Source: Lichenostomus cassidix
Taxonomy: Eukaryota > Chordata > Aves > Passeriformes > Meliphagidae
Reading direction: 5' to 3'
Assembly: GCA_008360975.2 (NCBI GenBank)
Contig: CM039196.1
Location: 2,418,001 to 2,482,000 of the forward strand
Length of the DNA: 64,000 nt
Shown here: positions 41,201-56,200 of the stretch, in pieces
How positions within the stretch are numbered: the first letter of the stretch is position 1
How the letters are laid out: each line of letters begins with the position of its first letter
Position numbers and translations under genes: made by a program
Notes under the pieces: generated by a model
What the model was told of the DNA's origin: nothing
The model's input: only the letters and a program-made list of their open reading frames with translations
The model's database searches: none

Positions 41201-44200
41201 AGCTGTGAATAAATGTCCTGCTTTGATGGATGCATCATTCTTAGGTTAGGGCTTTTAAGGAGGAATTGGTTGTGTCCAGGAGTAACTAAGTGGAGACAGT
41301 ACAGGTGGTGGCAGTGCTGGCAGTAATTTGTTCTTTGCAGAAAAATCTATAAAACAACTGATACAGTTTCTGAGCCTTGCCACAAATGACAGGATCTACC
41401 TAGTGGAAAAGTGGGAAAATCTAGCCAAGTGGAAAACCTAAGGAGTGTTTTAAAGAAGCATTGTTGTCTCAAAGGGCAGAGCTCTGGCTGTCCTCTGGCA
41501 AAGAAAAGGCCAAAGAAAGGCTCTGTAGAGGATGCTACCACCTTTCTGCACACAGTAAATCCTCCTGCATGACCTCTACAACTCTCCTTTTGACACACAA
41601 GCCTTCATGCAGTGCCTGATTTTAGCATAAGTAATTTTCAAGCTCTTTGCAGTCACACCATGCTGCCGAGAGCTAACGTGAAAAACAGACAGAGCAGTGG
41701 AGAATAGTGTGCACCTCTCCCTCTGAATGCTCACAGCTTGTTTTCTTGAAGCTCCTTTGCTTTTTTCTTTACACAGAGAGGGAAGTTTTTACCTGCTCTA
41801 GACTGTATTACAAGTGCCTCTCTGCACTCAACTCCCTTGGCGTTTCGGTGACATGGGTTAATTTAGTGTATGCTGGAAAACACGGGGGCAGAATAACAAC
41901 TTCATTGTATCTGTTAAATGAAAAAGGAGCACGTGACTCTTGCAGTTGTTCAGAGGTGTTTGGCATAGATTAAACTGTGGTCCCTTAGAAACATTGCTTT
42001 TGTATTCCATGAAAGATTGCCTGCCATTTCCCTCTTGATTGAGGCTTTGCAGAGAGCAGAGCCAGCTCATTGTCTGCTTTTCAAAAGCTTTTCCACTCTG
42101 TTATAAAGATGGCAAATAGTGTTTTTCAAAGTGGTTAAGATGCATAAAATCAGAAAAGCCTTTAAGGCAAGGCAAAGTAGAGTGAGTGAAAAGTGAAAGT
42201 AAAAGCTTGGGGTATCTGCAGGAGCTGTGTGGCCTCCCCCTGCCCTAGGATAGCCATGGGGAGACCATGAGCAAACCACACAACCAAACCACAAAAAAAA
42301 AACAACAACACCACACACAACCCCCCACCCAAAACAAAACCCACACAGGACCAAACTCCCAGGAGCCAGAGATGTTCTGGTGGGCCAGACCCTTCTTCCT
42401 TGGCATTTTTCTCCTGGTTCCTCTGTTCCCAGCTCATGCAAATTTATTTCTTGGGGAATTAGCCCAGCTTATGCAGGATCACCAAGCCAGCAAGAAGACA
42501 GAGGCAGAAACAGACAGCAGGATCCAAACTCTGCCCAGTGGGGAACAATGCTTCGTGGTGCAAACTAAAATTAGAGACTGGGTTGAAAAAAGAGCAGGTC
42601 TGAGGTAAGTGATGGATGGCTTGTGCAATGTGGAAAGGCTGCTGAGCACAGAGGAAGTAACTCTGGGGGACGGTGTTGAAACATTCTCACTCGTACTGAG
42701 TGCAGCAGCCATTCTTTCCCATGACTAATTGGACAGTTACTCAGTGCTTTGACAGCCTGAGACACAGACTAAAATTGTGATTGTGGGCTATTAGTCTACT
42801 TGGCTGTAATATTTGTGTGCTTTTTTACTCCTTTCCCATAGATTTTAAGTTTAATTGGACTGGCACTGCATAATGTTCTGCTCCCACTTGCTTCCTAGTG
42901 GTGCATGTGGGCTCTGAGTCCTTTGTTGTTAAACAAGTGTGTTGACTGTGTATGGGTTATTAATTATATACTGTGGCAAAGTGTGTTCCATCCCAGTAGC
43001 TGCAGCTTTGTCTAAACCACTGTGTCTTAGGCTAAATATGCCCAAATTGCTGCACAGTGGTGAAGTGGTTTTTGAAAGCTCTTTTGCAGGACTTTGGCTT
43101 CGCTAAGGCACTCAGATGACTAAGTTCATCCACTGCCCATTGGATCCCAAAGGCAGTTTTGTCTTTCCAAGGGGAGGCAGGTTGCAGTTGGCATTATGTG
43201 GATGTGACCACAGGCTTTTCTTTGTGAGGGTTCTGAGCAAGGGAGGGCAGGGAAGCAAACAGGTGTAACTGCAGGTGGACTTTGAGTGGATTGTGCTGAC
43301 AAGCTTATGGGGTCTGTTGTGAGTGTCAGCAAAACAGTGTTGCACATGGACAATGAGGCATCTTGTATTTTCTGTCAGGAAATTGTGACAGTGCGTTATA
43401 AAATTATTTGGGAAGTAGCTTCTGGGTACAGAGTCAGTGGGTATCTGAACAGTTGCTTCATTTGGATATTGAGGGAATTTGGGGCAGAATTTGTTGATGG
43501 GTTTTCTGATTAATTTTCACTGAGTTCTTATTAAATTTACTATTTTTATTTCATGTTGAAAAACAAACCCAAAACTGTAGACCAAAGGCTTTTTAATTTT
43601 TCGTGAAAACTCCTCTCTGTCCTGGCTTGTCTCATTTACACTTCCTTTTGTATGATAGAGTCTAACACCACAAATCATTTACAGGAGTCAGCACCTCCTG
43701 GATGCAACCAGCCTCTGAGTTGTTGAAGTGGTGAGCTGGAAACGGAGTGATTTAAATGTTTGCACCCTGCTCCGCTCCTCACAGATGATCTTTCTGCACA
43801 GCACAGTGGGAAATGTTACAATAATTAAATCAACACATGATGATGGGTACTCTGAACTCAGCCTGCACATTTGTGCATGTGTGGTGTTCTCCTTTGTTTG
43901 TTTTTTGAAACAAAGCATTGCACTCTGGAGAAATAATACTCTGCTTAACGGCTGATAATCAGCTGGTACCTGAATCCTGGTGAAAAAACCTCTTCCCATT
44001 TTTTCTGGTTGACTTTAGTGAGGTGCCTGATGAGGCTGTGGGGTTTTCCTCTGGTTCTGGGGAAGAAGGCTCAGATGAGCTTGGGACACGCTGGGTGGAA
44101 GAGGAAAACCTGTTGGCAAGGCAAACTTCCAGCTGTGCTGCAGCTGGGACAGTGTGTGACAGGGACTTCCCTGGCTGAGCAGGACACGTTTACACCTTCT

Positions 44201-47200
44201 CTTCTTCTAGGGAGAAAAAGGAAAGCCAGCTGGGCTACAGATTCCCTCAGCACTCTCCTGATGGGCATCTTTTACAAAGAGAATTTTTCCCAATTACGTT
44301 CTTTCCTGGGTCTGGTGTCTCCCCTTATTTTCAGTTAAAAACTTGGTTTTCCATAAGATTTTGATACAAAAGTGCTTTGAGACTTGATTTTTTTTTTCCA
44401 TTGCACAGGGAGAGAATCAGGGGAGGTCAGTAATTTGTAGCTGGACCCTGACTCCCTGTAGCTGTGTGGGGCACTTGTGTGCCCTGGGTCTCTGCTGGAA
44501 GGCTGCAGGCTGGGCAGGAGTTCAGTGATGTTGCTCACTGCTGTGCACAGAGGAGCCCCTCAAGTTCTCTTCCCTAGCACTGAAGCCTTTTCTGCAGGCC
44601 ATGACTTCTATTTTTACATTTATTTGGTACCTGCACAGCCTCATTCTCCCCCAGATTTTCTCCTTGTGTTAAAGAAAGAGAAACGCAGCACTGCTGGCAC
44701 ATCCCAGGTGAAGGCCAGAGGCTGGGAAAGTAATCTGTCTTTTTTACTTCCTAACTAACCTGGAGGGTAGAGACACACCAGCTGTGAAGTCCTGTAGTGC
44801 CATCCTATTTTCAAAGGAGCAAATCTTTAAGGAAGGATGGTTTGGGATGTCTAATCAAAGGGATGTGAGCAGGGCACATGGGGAGGTCTGTGGGTTGGCA
44901 GGAAGCAGTGCAGGCAATTTTTGAGATCTGAGAAGGCGGAGAGGAACTTCAAGAGACTTTTTTTTACCCCCAAGTGGTTTTCATGTTCCCTGTGATGTTA
45001 GTCCATTAAAACACAGATATGTGGTCGGTGGCATCTGTCTCTACACAGAGAATTTCTGAGGAGTTGCTGCGCTGATACATCAAGGCTGGATCCAGGAGCA
45101 GGAGTGGAGCCTGCTGAGCCCTTGAACAGGGGAAGCCTTGGGATGAGAGCAACACTGAATTCTCTGTCTGATCACAGTCTGTTTTCAAGGTGTTCCAAGC
45201 AAGGTGGAATTGGCCACTGTGGATGTGGAAGTCCATAGGGTGGCTGTGGTGTTGGGGACAGCAAGGGAAATGTTTTCTTGGCTTTCAGTGTGGATGTGAT
45301 GCGAATTTCATCTTCATCTTTAAGCTCTGCTGGTTGTCAATCATAACAGGAGGTGAAGAGGCTAAAACATCCTCCTGTTGTTCTGCAAAAAGTAATCTGG
45401 CAGGGGAAATAACTCTGAATCTTGACTGAGGTTGAACAGAATTAAGTTGCTGAGGGCTGTCATTCTGCCCCCAGAAGGTCACACTCTGCTGGCTCAAACT
45501 TGCCTCTCCCTTCTGAAAGTCAATCAGCAAAATGCATCAAATATTGATAGATTTAATCTTACTGTGTAAATGAAGTTCAGGTTGAGCTGGTCCATGGCAT
45601 TAGCTGCTGATCTCAGTGGCCATTTTCTCCTGATAGCCTGGTTTGGGATGACTGGTGGCATTAAGGACTGACCAAAGAGCAGAACAAACAGTGAAGTGCT
45701 CAGACCGGGAAGGAGATAAATACATAAAAACGCGCTTTCTGTGTGTTTAAGATAACAAACAAAAAAAGTGATTTCTGGAAACAAATTGGATCTTTAGGCT
45801 GAACATCACAGAAACTGTGACAGTACTGAGATCTAAGGTTTTCTGTACAACAGTGAAGCCTGTCTTGCTGGAAACACCTTAAAAACTCTGCACATGGTTG
45901 GGTGGGACTACCCCAATTTGGCCATGCTCCTGGAGATGGATAGTGGCTTTTGAGGGATGTCTTTCCTCGTGGTGGTGCTTAGAGAGCTCATTTTGCAGCT
46001 CCCAAAACCTAAATGATTCTAATGTTGTTGATTGCTCTCTTAATCCCACTGACAACAAATCCCACTGGTGCTTTTGGCTTGTTCTTCAACCCATCTCTGC
46101 CTCAGTTTCTCAGTAATTAAAGAGGGGGCAATATTAATTGATTATTTATTATCAGAAAGACTCCTGAGGATCAGTTGGTCAGTATTTACAGAAGCTTTAA
46201 AAGCATCATTACTGCTGTGTGATTCCATCAGTAATAAATAGCAGCTTTGAATTTTGACCTGTTGTGAGCTTTTAAGGAATATTATTGGTGAAAATCATGA
46301 GAGACTCTCATGTTTTAAAAGTCTGGGGTGTGTGATGATGTTAGTGAGTGAGTCTAAGGCTTTAGGAGAGTATCTGTTGCCTGGTCAGGTGCATTGAGTG
46401 TTGATACTGAGGTGGTTCTTCCTTTCAGATACGTGATATGTTGAAATATTTTAAATTGGCTTTAGCCACTCCATTTTTCTCCTGCAGCAGAAGACAGATG
46501 GTATCTGCAAAATAAAGCATCTTTATTCCCTCTCTTACTTTGCTTTCTATCCCATTATCTCAGAAGCTCCCATTTGTGATGCTGTTTTACTGATGCATAG
46601 AAACCAAGCGCAGAAACCAGGTTTCCAGGGAAAGGAAAGGTTTTAGTCTTAGCACTGCTGGTGTGGGATGTGCTTCTGTCATGTAATAATTGGGGAGGGC
46701 TGTGGAGCATTCATCAAGGATTGACTTGAAGCTCTCCAGGATTTAAGAAAAAAACAGTAGCTTTTTTCTTTTTCTCTTTCACTCCTTGGAACATATTTCA
46801 CTTTGAAGACCGGATCCAGATGTTACAACTTCCTAGGACATCAGGATATTGAAACTGTGGTCTGTGCGTGGCTTCTCCTTAGTGGAGCAGGACAAATTTT
46901 TCCATCCAAAATTAGGAAATCCCTTCCCAAGTTAAAAGCAGTCACAGAAGACTGGCTAATTTTTCAGTGCAAGGTCGATTAGGAAGAATTGAGGAGATAA
47001 AGTACATGAAGTGACCAGTTTGTCACCCTACGTGAAGGTCCTTCACTGCAGCACTGGGGGTTGGATGTCCCTGTAATGTCCCTGCCATGGTGTTGGGAGG
47101 TTTTGGGAGGGGAGCACATGGGTTCCTGCAGTTTGTAGCTCTGCTGACAGGGATGTTTTGGCTTTGCAGGCCTGCGGAAGGTCATGGTCCGAGCCCATCG

Positions 47201-50200
47201 ACAGGCCTGGTGCTGGCAGGACGAGTGGTATGGGCTCACCATTGAGGACATCCGGCAGCTGGAGAAGGAGGCCCAGCTGATGCTGGCCCAGAAGATGGCC
47301 CAGTTCTGCAGTGAGAATGACCCTGAGCAGCACAGTGTCAAGGACACTCCTGGTGAGAAGGATGTGGAGGCCAGCGCAGGGTCACCTGCTGACACCGAGG
47401 ACGCCTCTGCAAACAGCGACGCCACCTCTGGCAGGTCACTCACCAAGCAGTGGTCCACCTCCTCCAAGTCCTCACGGTCTTCAAAGAGAGGAGGTAAGAT
47501 GCTGCCAGTGACTTGCTCTTCTGAACTCATGCAGGTTGGGCTTTTGGGAGGTTGGTCTCCTCGTGGCAGGTACCTTTGGGACAATATGTATTGGTCCTTT
47601 GAGTCCTGTTAGCTCAGAGGCCTTCTTTGCTGCTGCTGCAGATTCAGTCTTACTAGGTTACCTGTTTTGAATTTGAGAATGTTTCTAGTCATCCCATTAC
47701 TGTGACTCAGTGTCATGTGGCAGAATTTTTGCCGATGTCAAAAGCACATAATCTGTAAAAACACCGTAGAGGAAGAGGCAGGAGCTGGCTGGCAGCACTG
47801 GAGCTCAAAAGACAACCAGCAGCACAGAGTTTGTCTTTATTATCCAGGTGCCACTGGTGGCTTTATAAGGCCTTTCCATGGTGTTCCCTTGTGAATATCT
47901 GCTTATCCTTGATACCTGCGTCACAGTAGGTACCTGTGCTCCTTGGCCAGGATTCTGTGCCACCACATGACTGTCTTTTCAGAAGGGATGTTTGGCTCTG
48001 TGGGGCTGCACTGGGGCTTGCACAGTGAAACACCTCATCAGGTACTGGGGAGATTAGGGCAGAAACCCCCCAAAGGTGTGTGGGGGCTGCCACTTTGCAC
48101 TGGTGATGATGTGCAGTAGCTGTGTGGTGACAAAACCTCACCCTGGGATTAGGTGGGACTCTGGATCATGCCTGTGTTCCCTTTGAAACACCATTCAGGA
48201 AGCTTTTTTTCATGTTAAAGCTCTACTGTGGATACCCTGTAAGGACTCAGCTTTGAGTCTTGGATTTTGTTACTCACCTCTCCCTTGGGACTCACCTTGT
48301 TTTGCTGTACTAAACTCTTCCCTTCTTTGGGCTGTTCTGTACAAAGGGGTGAATCCCTGGTGGGTTACAACCACAAGGTTCAAACCTTGAGAAATTCCCT
48401 GTCTGTTTAGCCAAGTGCTGCTGGTAGTAGGGAAGGAGCAATTCCCACTGCAAGAGGGGGGGAAAAAAAGATCTTGATTTTTCTGAAAACCCCAAGGGGC
48501 AGCATTTCTTCCAGTGACAGTGGAAAAGAACATCTGGATGAGTGAAGCTTCTCCATCTATCATATGCACTAAATATTGGGAGTTGAGTCTCCATTTTTAT
48601 TTCCCACTCCATCACTGATTTCATCACGGGCTGAATGAGAGAGGAGCAGTAGTTTTACCTTGCGATGACTCACTCGAGTGAGCCCCAGGGAAGAACCTAC
48701 CAGATGCTTCATAAATCACTGCACAAAGATAAAAATACTGGCTACTTTGCCTGCACCAGGATTTTATACTGATGCACCCATCTCCCATTATGCTCTTCGC
48801 ACAAACCCCCTCTCCCACTGCTGACATGTTCACTGGGAGCTGGAGTTTTCAGACCTCTCAGGAATTCTCTTGGAGGTTTTCACTGGGAGCAAAGCATGAA
48901 TTTCTTCTCAACTGCAGAATGTCTCAGCTTTTACAAGGAAAAGTAATGAAAGAAATTAATTGTGATGTGCTGGGAAGTACGTCACGCAGATATTTTAATC
49001 CTCCTTCATGCTGGCAGCACATTACCATATGGAAGCAAGGAGGGCTGTCGCGACGCACTGCCACCTCCAGCTGAAAAAAAAGCCTTTTCTCCAAAAGCTC
49101 TCCTTTTCTCCACCACCCAAGTGAGACCTCTGGTGATGGCAGGACCCTTTTCGCCATCCCATATGTCGTTAGATGCTCTATTTTTAGCAACTATTATGCG
49201 AGTGCCTTGACGTCACTCCAGCATGAATTAGCTCTGCTCCGCCACCTCCTCGCTGGCTGCTCCCGAGGGGTGGGCGGTGGGGTGCTGGGGGCTGCTGAGC
49301 TGCAATTACATGACTCTGCACAGGGTCTCCATCCTCGTTCCATGTGACAACCGGCTGGAAGATTAGAAGAATTTTACTTATATATTCAACTCCGTTGGAA
49401 CAATAGCACGAAACGGCTCGTGCGGCTGTCACAGTAACCGGAGCCTTTCAGCCTCTTGTATATGCTAAATGAGAACTTGTCAGTCTCCTCAGGTTTTTCC
49501 TGGGTTAGGTGGCTGCTGTGAGAGCTTTGTGTGCACTGACAGGCACGAGGGGACAAACCCTCTCTCCCGTTGTTCTCTGGACATCGTTCTCTCTTCAGCA
49601 GGCGGCTGGTCTGAAGTGACAACTTCAGCCAAGGAGAGCTCAGGCTGGATCGTTGCTAAATTATATCTGAAAAAAAAGAAAAGAAGAAACCATAATGTGT
49701 TTATATTTAACTCAGAGAATTCTGGAGGGGAAAGTGAAAGGGAGCAGGTAGGTGTGAGAACAGGAGGGCAAATGGCACTAAAAGGACTCCAGGGTTTCTC
49801 CTTGCTCTGTCAGGACTGCCGCTCCGACAGCTCCCTTTGAAGTAGTCGAATAGCATGTTGTTTAAATCATTCAAGTTTAAAGTTTAAGTAGATTTCTAAT
49901 CCAATTTGTGTGGAAGCAATTTCCTTCCAGAAAACAGATTATTCCTCTCCAGGCTGCTCTGCTCAGCTACCCACCCGAAAGTTAGCGAAGCAGAGGCATG
50001 GCTTGTGTGCTGATGAGAGGCACGGAGAAAGCTTCCAATCAGCCTGCTTCCTTCCTAATTGCAAACTTTAAAACCCAGCTGATTTTGCACGTCCTACTAA
50101 CAATTATAAATAGCTGCCATTCAAAATAGCAGAAGAGTGATCCAAGCAGCTTTGCTTTAATGTAGCATCTTGCTGGCAGGTTCTAACAACAGTAAACAAA

Positions 50201-53200
50201 CAGGATCTGTAAAGCGGTACACTGACATCACACCAGCATCATCGGGGTTTTGTGTTTTTTAATATTGCAGCAGTGAATTTTCATAGAGAACACATGATTC
50301 TTCCTCCAGCAAAGATCATGTTGGGAACTCTCCGTCTTGTCGATGTAGCGTTTCGCATAAGGCTTTTTTGTTTTTTCCAGCAAGTCCCTCGCGCCATAGT
50401 ATCTCCGAGTGGAGGATGCAGAGCATTGCCAGGGATTCAGATGACAGCTCAGATGATGAATTCTTTGATGCACATGGTATGTGGAGCCTAAATCACCATC
50501 GTTTCTTCCCTGAAATGGTGGGGTAAGAGAACGGAAGGCATGAAGGGTGGGGGGTGAGCAGGGAAGGAAGCGAGACTTTTTTGCTTTGAAGTCTTTTCCT
50601 TTCTAACTATGACGTGCAGCTTCGGTGCAGCTTCTTCCAGCATCACCCAGCAGACTCTTAGATTTAATGCAGCACCATTTCGTGTACAGTCTGAGCTGTT
50701 TGAAGGGATCTTGAACAGTCTTAGTCCTTGGGGCTGTATTTTATTTGGTGCAAATTGAGTGTGCATGAAATCCAGCAGTGCTAACTGGGCTGTGGGTGTG
50801 TCCTAATGATTCACTGTGACTGATTATTTTTCTAATTTGTTTTTTAATCAGTAAGAGGTATGATTAATTGTCCTGTCTGGGCCTGAAGAGACCCAAATTT
50901 GCCTTTATTAACTCCTCATTCTACTATTCCAAGAAATACAGCAGCAAATGCAACAAGGTACTTCAGGTGCCAAAATTAATCAGTGTTGATTCCAGAATTC
51001 CCGAAGTAGAGAGAATTCCCAAATTCCAGATAATTTTGAGTATCTATATTAAGAAAAAGCTGTTGTATTTTTTCTTCTGTGCATGTGTGTGGGAAGAAGA
51101 TTTGTTCCACTGCACTCATTTTATGTATTGTACTTAATGCAAATTTAAGCCTGAAGGGCTCTGTCTCTATTGACAACAGATGGACTCTCCTCCTGGCTGG
51201 TCTCATGGAAGTGAGAGGTGCAATATTTGCTGATGAAGTTGGGAAATGCACTTGTTAAAAGATGACACCCCAGTTTTGCAAAGCAGAATTTCGCTGAGGC
51301 TCAGCTGAAGTTCAACCCCGAATAATTGATAGTATCATGTTGCAGAAGTGTTTAGGCATGGATCTCAAATCTTGGGGTAGAAAGTGGTGGGTTTGTGTAG
51401 AGACCTGCACAACAGCAGCTGAAATGGCCAGGGCATGTGTAAGCTGGGATAAATGCGTGTCTCCTGCTGGGAAGGAGAAGGGACAACTTAGTTTAAGTGT
51501 CTCTATTTATTAACTTATGTAGCATTTACAATAAGTATGTGAGGGATTTATTGGAGCAATATACATGCAAGAGAAGAGGAGTGACTCATCCAAATGGCAC
51601 CGTTGCTATCCACACGCTTTTTGCCTTTTTAATTACTCAGTAATAAAATTGAGATGGAGACAGCTCTGCCTGGGATCCAGGGCCTCAGGGAATCCCTGGC
51701 ATGCTCCTAACAGGCCTGGGAAGGGGAATTAACAAAAATGAGCCTTGTGCACCTCTGTTGCAATACTTGTAGGAGGTTGCTAAGAGTAAAAGCAGCTGCT
51801 CTCCTGCGAGCAGCAGCGAGTCTCCGTGTACGCACAGTTTGTCCTCTGCGGTTGGCACAGTTGGGTTGAAAAGTCTGCCTAAGTCTGGTGGGATTTTGGC
51901 TCTTGAGTCAAAGCCTTGGCATGTGTGTGATTGAGCAGAGCCCTGTCCCCATGAGGGACCTCTTGGTGCCCCTTGGCCTGCAGAGACTCCGGGTCTGTGA
52001 ACAGGGATGAGGCTCTGCTCGCAGCTCATCCTGCCGGGGTCGATACCATGGGAACTGGCAGGGCTCAGGATGTGAGTCAACACCCAGCAGAGTTCCTCAG
52101 AAGTGCTTCCCATCCACACACACACATTTCCTCGCAGTGCAGTGGGCGGAACCTGAGCCCGAGAAGATTCCTTGTCTCCAGCTTCCCACTCACCCTCATT
52201 CATTGGGAAAGATAGTGACAAATACAGTAATATCGAATATCTATCCTGTAATAAATGCTAATAATGGGAGTAATATCCCATTCAGGGATCACTTGAGCAG
52301 CAGTAAGGGCTGTAATTAGACCTCTCAAGGAATTAAGTTTAATATTTAGATTAAGTTGCTGGAGGAGCTTTGAGTGCAGTCGTGCTCTTAATTCTCTGCC
52401 AGCACGTGTGTTAAAGGCCTGTGCTTTCCACTTGCTCTGGACAGGCAGCTCCACACTCCCTTGTGCAGGGAAATTGGGATTTACTCTTTTTTTTTTTTTC
52501 CATGGCTGAAAAAGGAAATGGCATGCTGGTGCAAAATTTCCAGGTTGCTCTCTTTTTATGGTCAAAGTTGAAATAGAAACTCCTAAAAATAATCAGGCTT
52601 TGCTTGGATCTTCACTTAGTGCCCTTCATACAATTTTTTTTTTCAGCTATTGCTCAGATTTGCTGAAAAGATTAATATATTTCATAACTTTTTTAGTTCC
52701 CCATTGTGGGATTCTTCTAGCTAATTATTTTCTTAGTAACTGTACAGTAATAAGAAAGGGGAAATCCTAGTCTGGGACTCTGAAGATTACAGCTTTTAGA
52801 TCTTCAAGACATCTGTAATTACTGCTGTTACTAGGTTTATAACTCTTTATTAAATTTGCAAGCCCAAAATTTTCAGGAAAGAAGCACTAAGCACAGAAGA
52901 ATAAATAAATTAGAAAGCACTTAACGTTCGTAGCAGCAAAAGATACATCCTCAATGGGAAAAAAAACAAGATAAATGAGAGTTCCCCTTTGTATGTCTCT
53001 TCCTTTTAATTACACTTCTAAGAACATAATATTTTTGGGACCCTTATTCTTTATTGACTATAGTTGAACTGAGCCAGAGGATTTGGAAGTCACTGAGGTA
53101 GGAAGGAAATGGCAGATCCATGCTCTCAGTGTCTTAGCTCCTGAGGAAATCAGCCTGGGGAGTTCACATCCCCTTTATTGCTCCTGCCTTTTTCCATGTT

Positions 53201-56200
53201 TTAGGAGTTTTATTTGTTTAAATCATGCAACTAAAACATTTTGTTTACTTTTGAAAAAGTGCTTTGGTTTCTATATAGCAAAAGCTGGTAAAGTATTTGG
53301 TTTATTTTGACTTATCCAAATGTTTATAGATTGCACAGAGTTGTGGGGCCTTGGTTTTATTTGAAATTCTGTTCTTTGCTCTTGTCTGTACACATATTTT
53401 TGTGTGTATAACTCTCAAAAAATCTGTTTTTTAAAGAGGACCTGTCTGACAATGAGGAAATGTTCCCGAAAGAAATAACCAAGTGGAGTTCCAACGATCT
53501 GATGGATAAAATTGAAACCCCCGAATGCGATGATGTCCAGGGTAATTCTTTTCTAAGTACAAACTGCATGTGCTATTTTACAGTATTTCCAGGCAATTGT
53601 CACAGCCTCATTCTGAGCAAGGTAAAGCTTGTTATCCTCATCTCACAAAGGGAGAAGCTGAGAGAGAGCATAAAAATGACTGCCCATTGCTGCCGAAAAA
53701 GATTTGCTCAGTGGGAGCTGGGATAGCTTTTGATTCTCTGTTATTTTCCACATTGGTTTGGCTCCTTTGTGTGACAGCCAGGATTCTCTCATATAATGAT
53801 GAAATATCCCAGCTCTGTCTCGAATGACTTGAATTTCTCTTGACTATTCTTTCCTTTTGCTCCATTCTTTGTTCTTGACTGTATCTGCCTCAGTTTCATT
53901 TTCTGCTCATCATTATGAAATGGTGAAAGGAAGCTGTAGCTCCTGAGCCAGAGTGATTCACGGTGGAAGGTGAAACTCAGGCTTTCTGGTACAAAGTCAG
54001 TCTGTGTAGGCACAGATGTAGGAATACATCAGATCTCTACTCCCCAGCATAGTTCAAGAAATTCCTTTTATTTTCCCACAAACCAATCATTTCTGACAGC
54101 TGTGCAGGGATTTCCCTTTGCTGCCATCCTTAATAAAGCAGCAGTACCAGATCACTGTAATGAGAGAAGAGCTTGCTAATGTCCTCAGCTCTTACCCAGG
54201 TTATGAGAAATTGCTGGAAAATAAATGCCCAGGCTTCCCAGGTGGAAGAAGGCAAGAGGGAGGCAGAGAGTGATTTGATAAGATAATGAAGGAGATGTGA
54301 GGCATTGGAACAAGCAGTGTCTTTATGGAAGAGTTTCTTTACCAAAGAGCATCTGTCAGCGCTGACATTTTACACCTCTGCGCTTGCAGGTGACTTGTAC
54401 CAGGAGACATCAGCAGAGTACCACGTTGGCTCCAGCGTGGAGAGGCTCAGCATCATCGAGGTGAGTGCTTTGGCTTCTTGTAACGAGATCCTTGTTGCTG
54501 GGATGTGTCTGTGTGGATAAACGGGGTGAACAGGTCCCTCCCTCCCTTTGCTGTGAGCAATGCCTGGTCTCCATGTGCTGCTGAGCCACAGTAACACCTG
54601 TGTGTCCCTCTGTGCTTCAGGTTTAAGGGATTAAGCTGCTTGCCGTGCTTACATTATGTCTAAGTGGTCTGTCAAACACCATGAGCATGGTTTTGAAATT
54701 CCTGTCTGTGCCAGGCTGTAAGTTCATGGTGGCTTGGCTTTTCCATAACAGACTGAGAGCTCAAGGGCCATGAGGAGAGTGGGTGGCTGGGAGAGGAACA
54801 GCTCTGGCCACCTCAAAATAAGCAAGTCACAGCCCTAAGATTTCTCTTGGAGCTCAAGATGGTGTGGAAAACTTGTCTTCCTCAGAGGGCTGTGCAAACT
54901 CAACCCCCTCCTGTTTCTGCTTTCATTTTAGAAAAAGAACAGACTTCAAAGCAAGAAGAAAAAGACAGTTATTTGTAGTTGTTCACAAGCTGTCTGCTAA
55001 AATAGTATGAAATTCCTGTGCCACCAATTGAAATGATTTTCAGGTTAAGAGCTTCCCTTGCCAGAAGGTGGTTCAGAGTTTAGGTGTTTTAAGAGGCTCT
55101 AGATCTTACAAGGAAGTTCTAAATAGTTACCTCCACCTTTAAACTAATCAGCAGTTCCTCACTTCCTTCAGAGCAGAGGGTAATGAACTGAAAGGTGCCT
55201 CCAAATCACTGCTGATAAACTTCTGCATGACCTGAGCTTGGTGACTCATGTTGTTCTCCAAATGAGCACTTAAAATACTTGTCTGGAAGCAGAAGAGGTG
55301 CTGAGACACTTCGAGGGCTCCTCCTGTGCCTCCACCCAGGGAAAGGTTCACTGTGCAGGTGCTAAAACTGGAGTCAGAGAAGGTTTCAAGAGCAGGCATG
55401 AATACAGTGGAATGGTGCTGAATAATTAAAGGCCATTCTTATGCAGGAGGTCTGAAAAAATCATTATTACAGACTTGGATGTGAATTTTAATACTACTGG
55501 TGGGCTGTGTAGTAAGACAAGCTTTAACATTATCTGATAAAAATGTAATCTAGTTGTTAGGCTGCTAATGTGTGCCTGGGCATGCTTTCCTCCCACTAGC
55601 AGGTCTGTCAGGGACTCAATCACTGCTCAAGGGACAGCAGGTGACTAAAGATGCTAGAATTAGAAGAATTTGCCAAATGGAAAACACTGCTGCCCTCCAC
55701 CCCTTCTGCGCCCCCTCTTAATGGTTATTTCTCTGCCTCAACAGGGATGTTCTGTTGCTCAGGGTGTTCCATTGTTCTGTGCTCAGGATGTTCTCAGACG
55801 CTGTCTCTGCTAGCACAGGGGTCAGGTACAGGAATGTTTGCACAGATCTCAAAGGTGTGGGATGGAGGACTGGAGTCCATGTGGGAGCTGTAAACACTGA
55901 AAGCCCTGGTAACAAATAGATACTAAAAATAGTTACTGCTCTGTTGTGTTACAGAATGTGCAAATGGATGCTCTTGTACCTGCCTGGGGCATCAGGATTT
56001 GGCTTACAGCTCTTCCGGCAGTTATTAATGATAACCCACTCTGGATACAATTCCCTCCTTCCCCCAAATTACAACCTGTCTGTTTAGGCAGTGAATTGGT
56101 TCAGCACGAGAAGCAAATCATCCGGACAGGCAAATTAAAATCCCTCACTGTGTTCATGCAGCAGTCTCCCAGCCACATGCTGGCCGTTCCTTGGGTTATG

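Noticed and set aside
42267..42608. Plus-strand open frame through the A/C-rich tract
   Set aside because: Its start is translated low-complexity repeat (Gln/Thr/His runs), not a protein.
46979..47584. 201-codon antisense open frame
   Set aside because: It lies opposite PITPNM2 exon 5 and owes its length to the codon bias of that exon; no family resemblance.
51685..52221. 178-codon antisense open frame in intron 6
   Set aside because: No recognised domain, no splice or promoter context, and GC-richer local composition explains its length.
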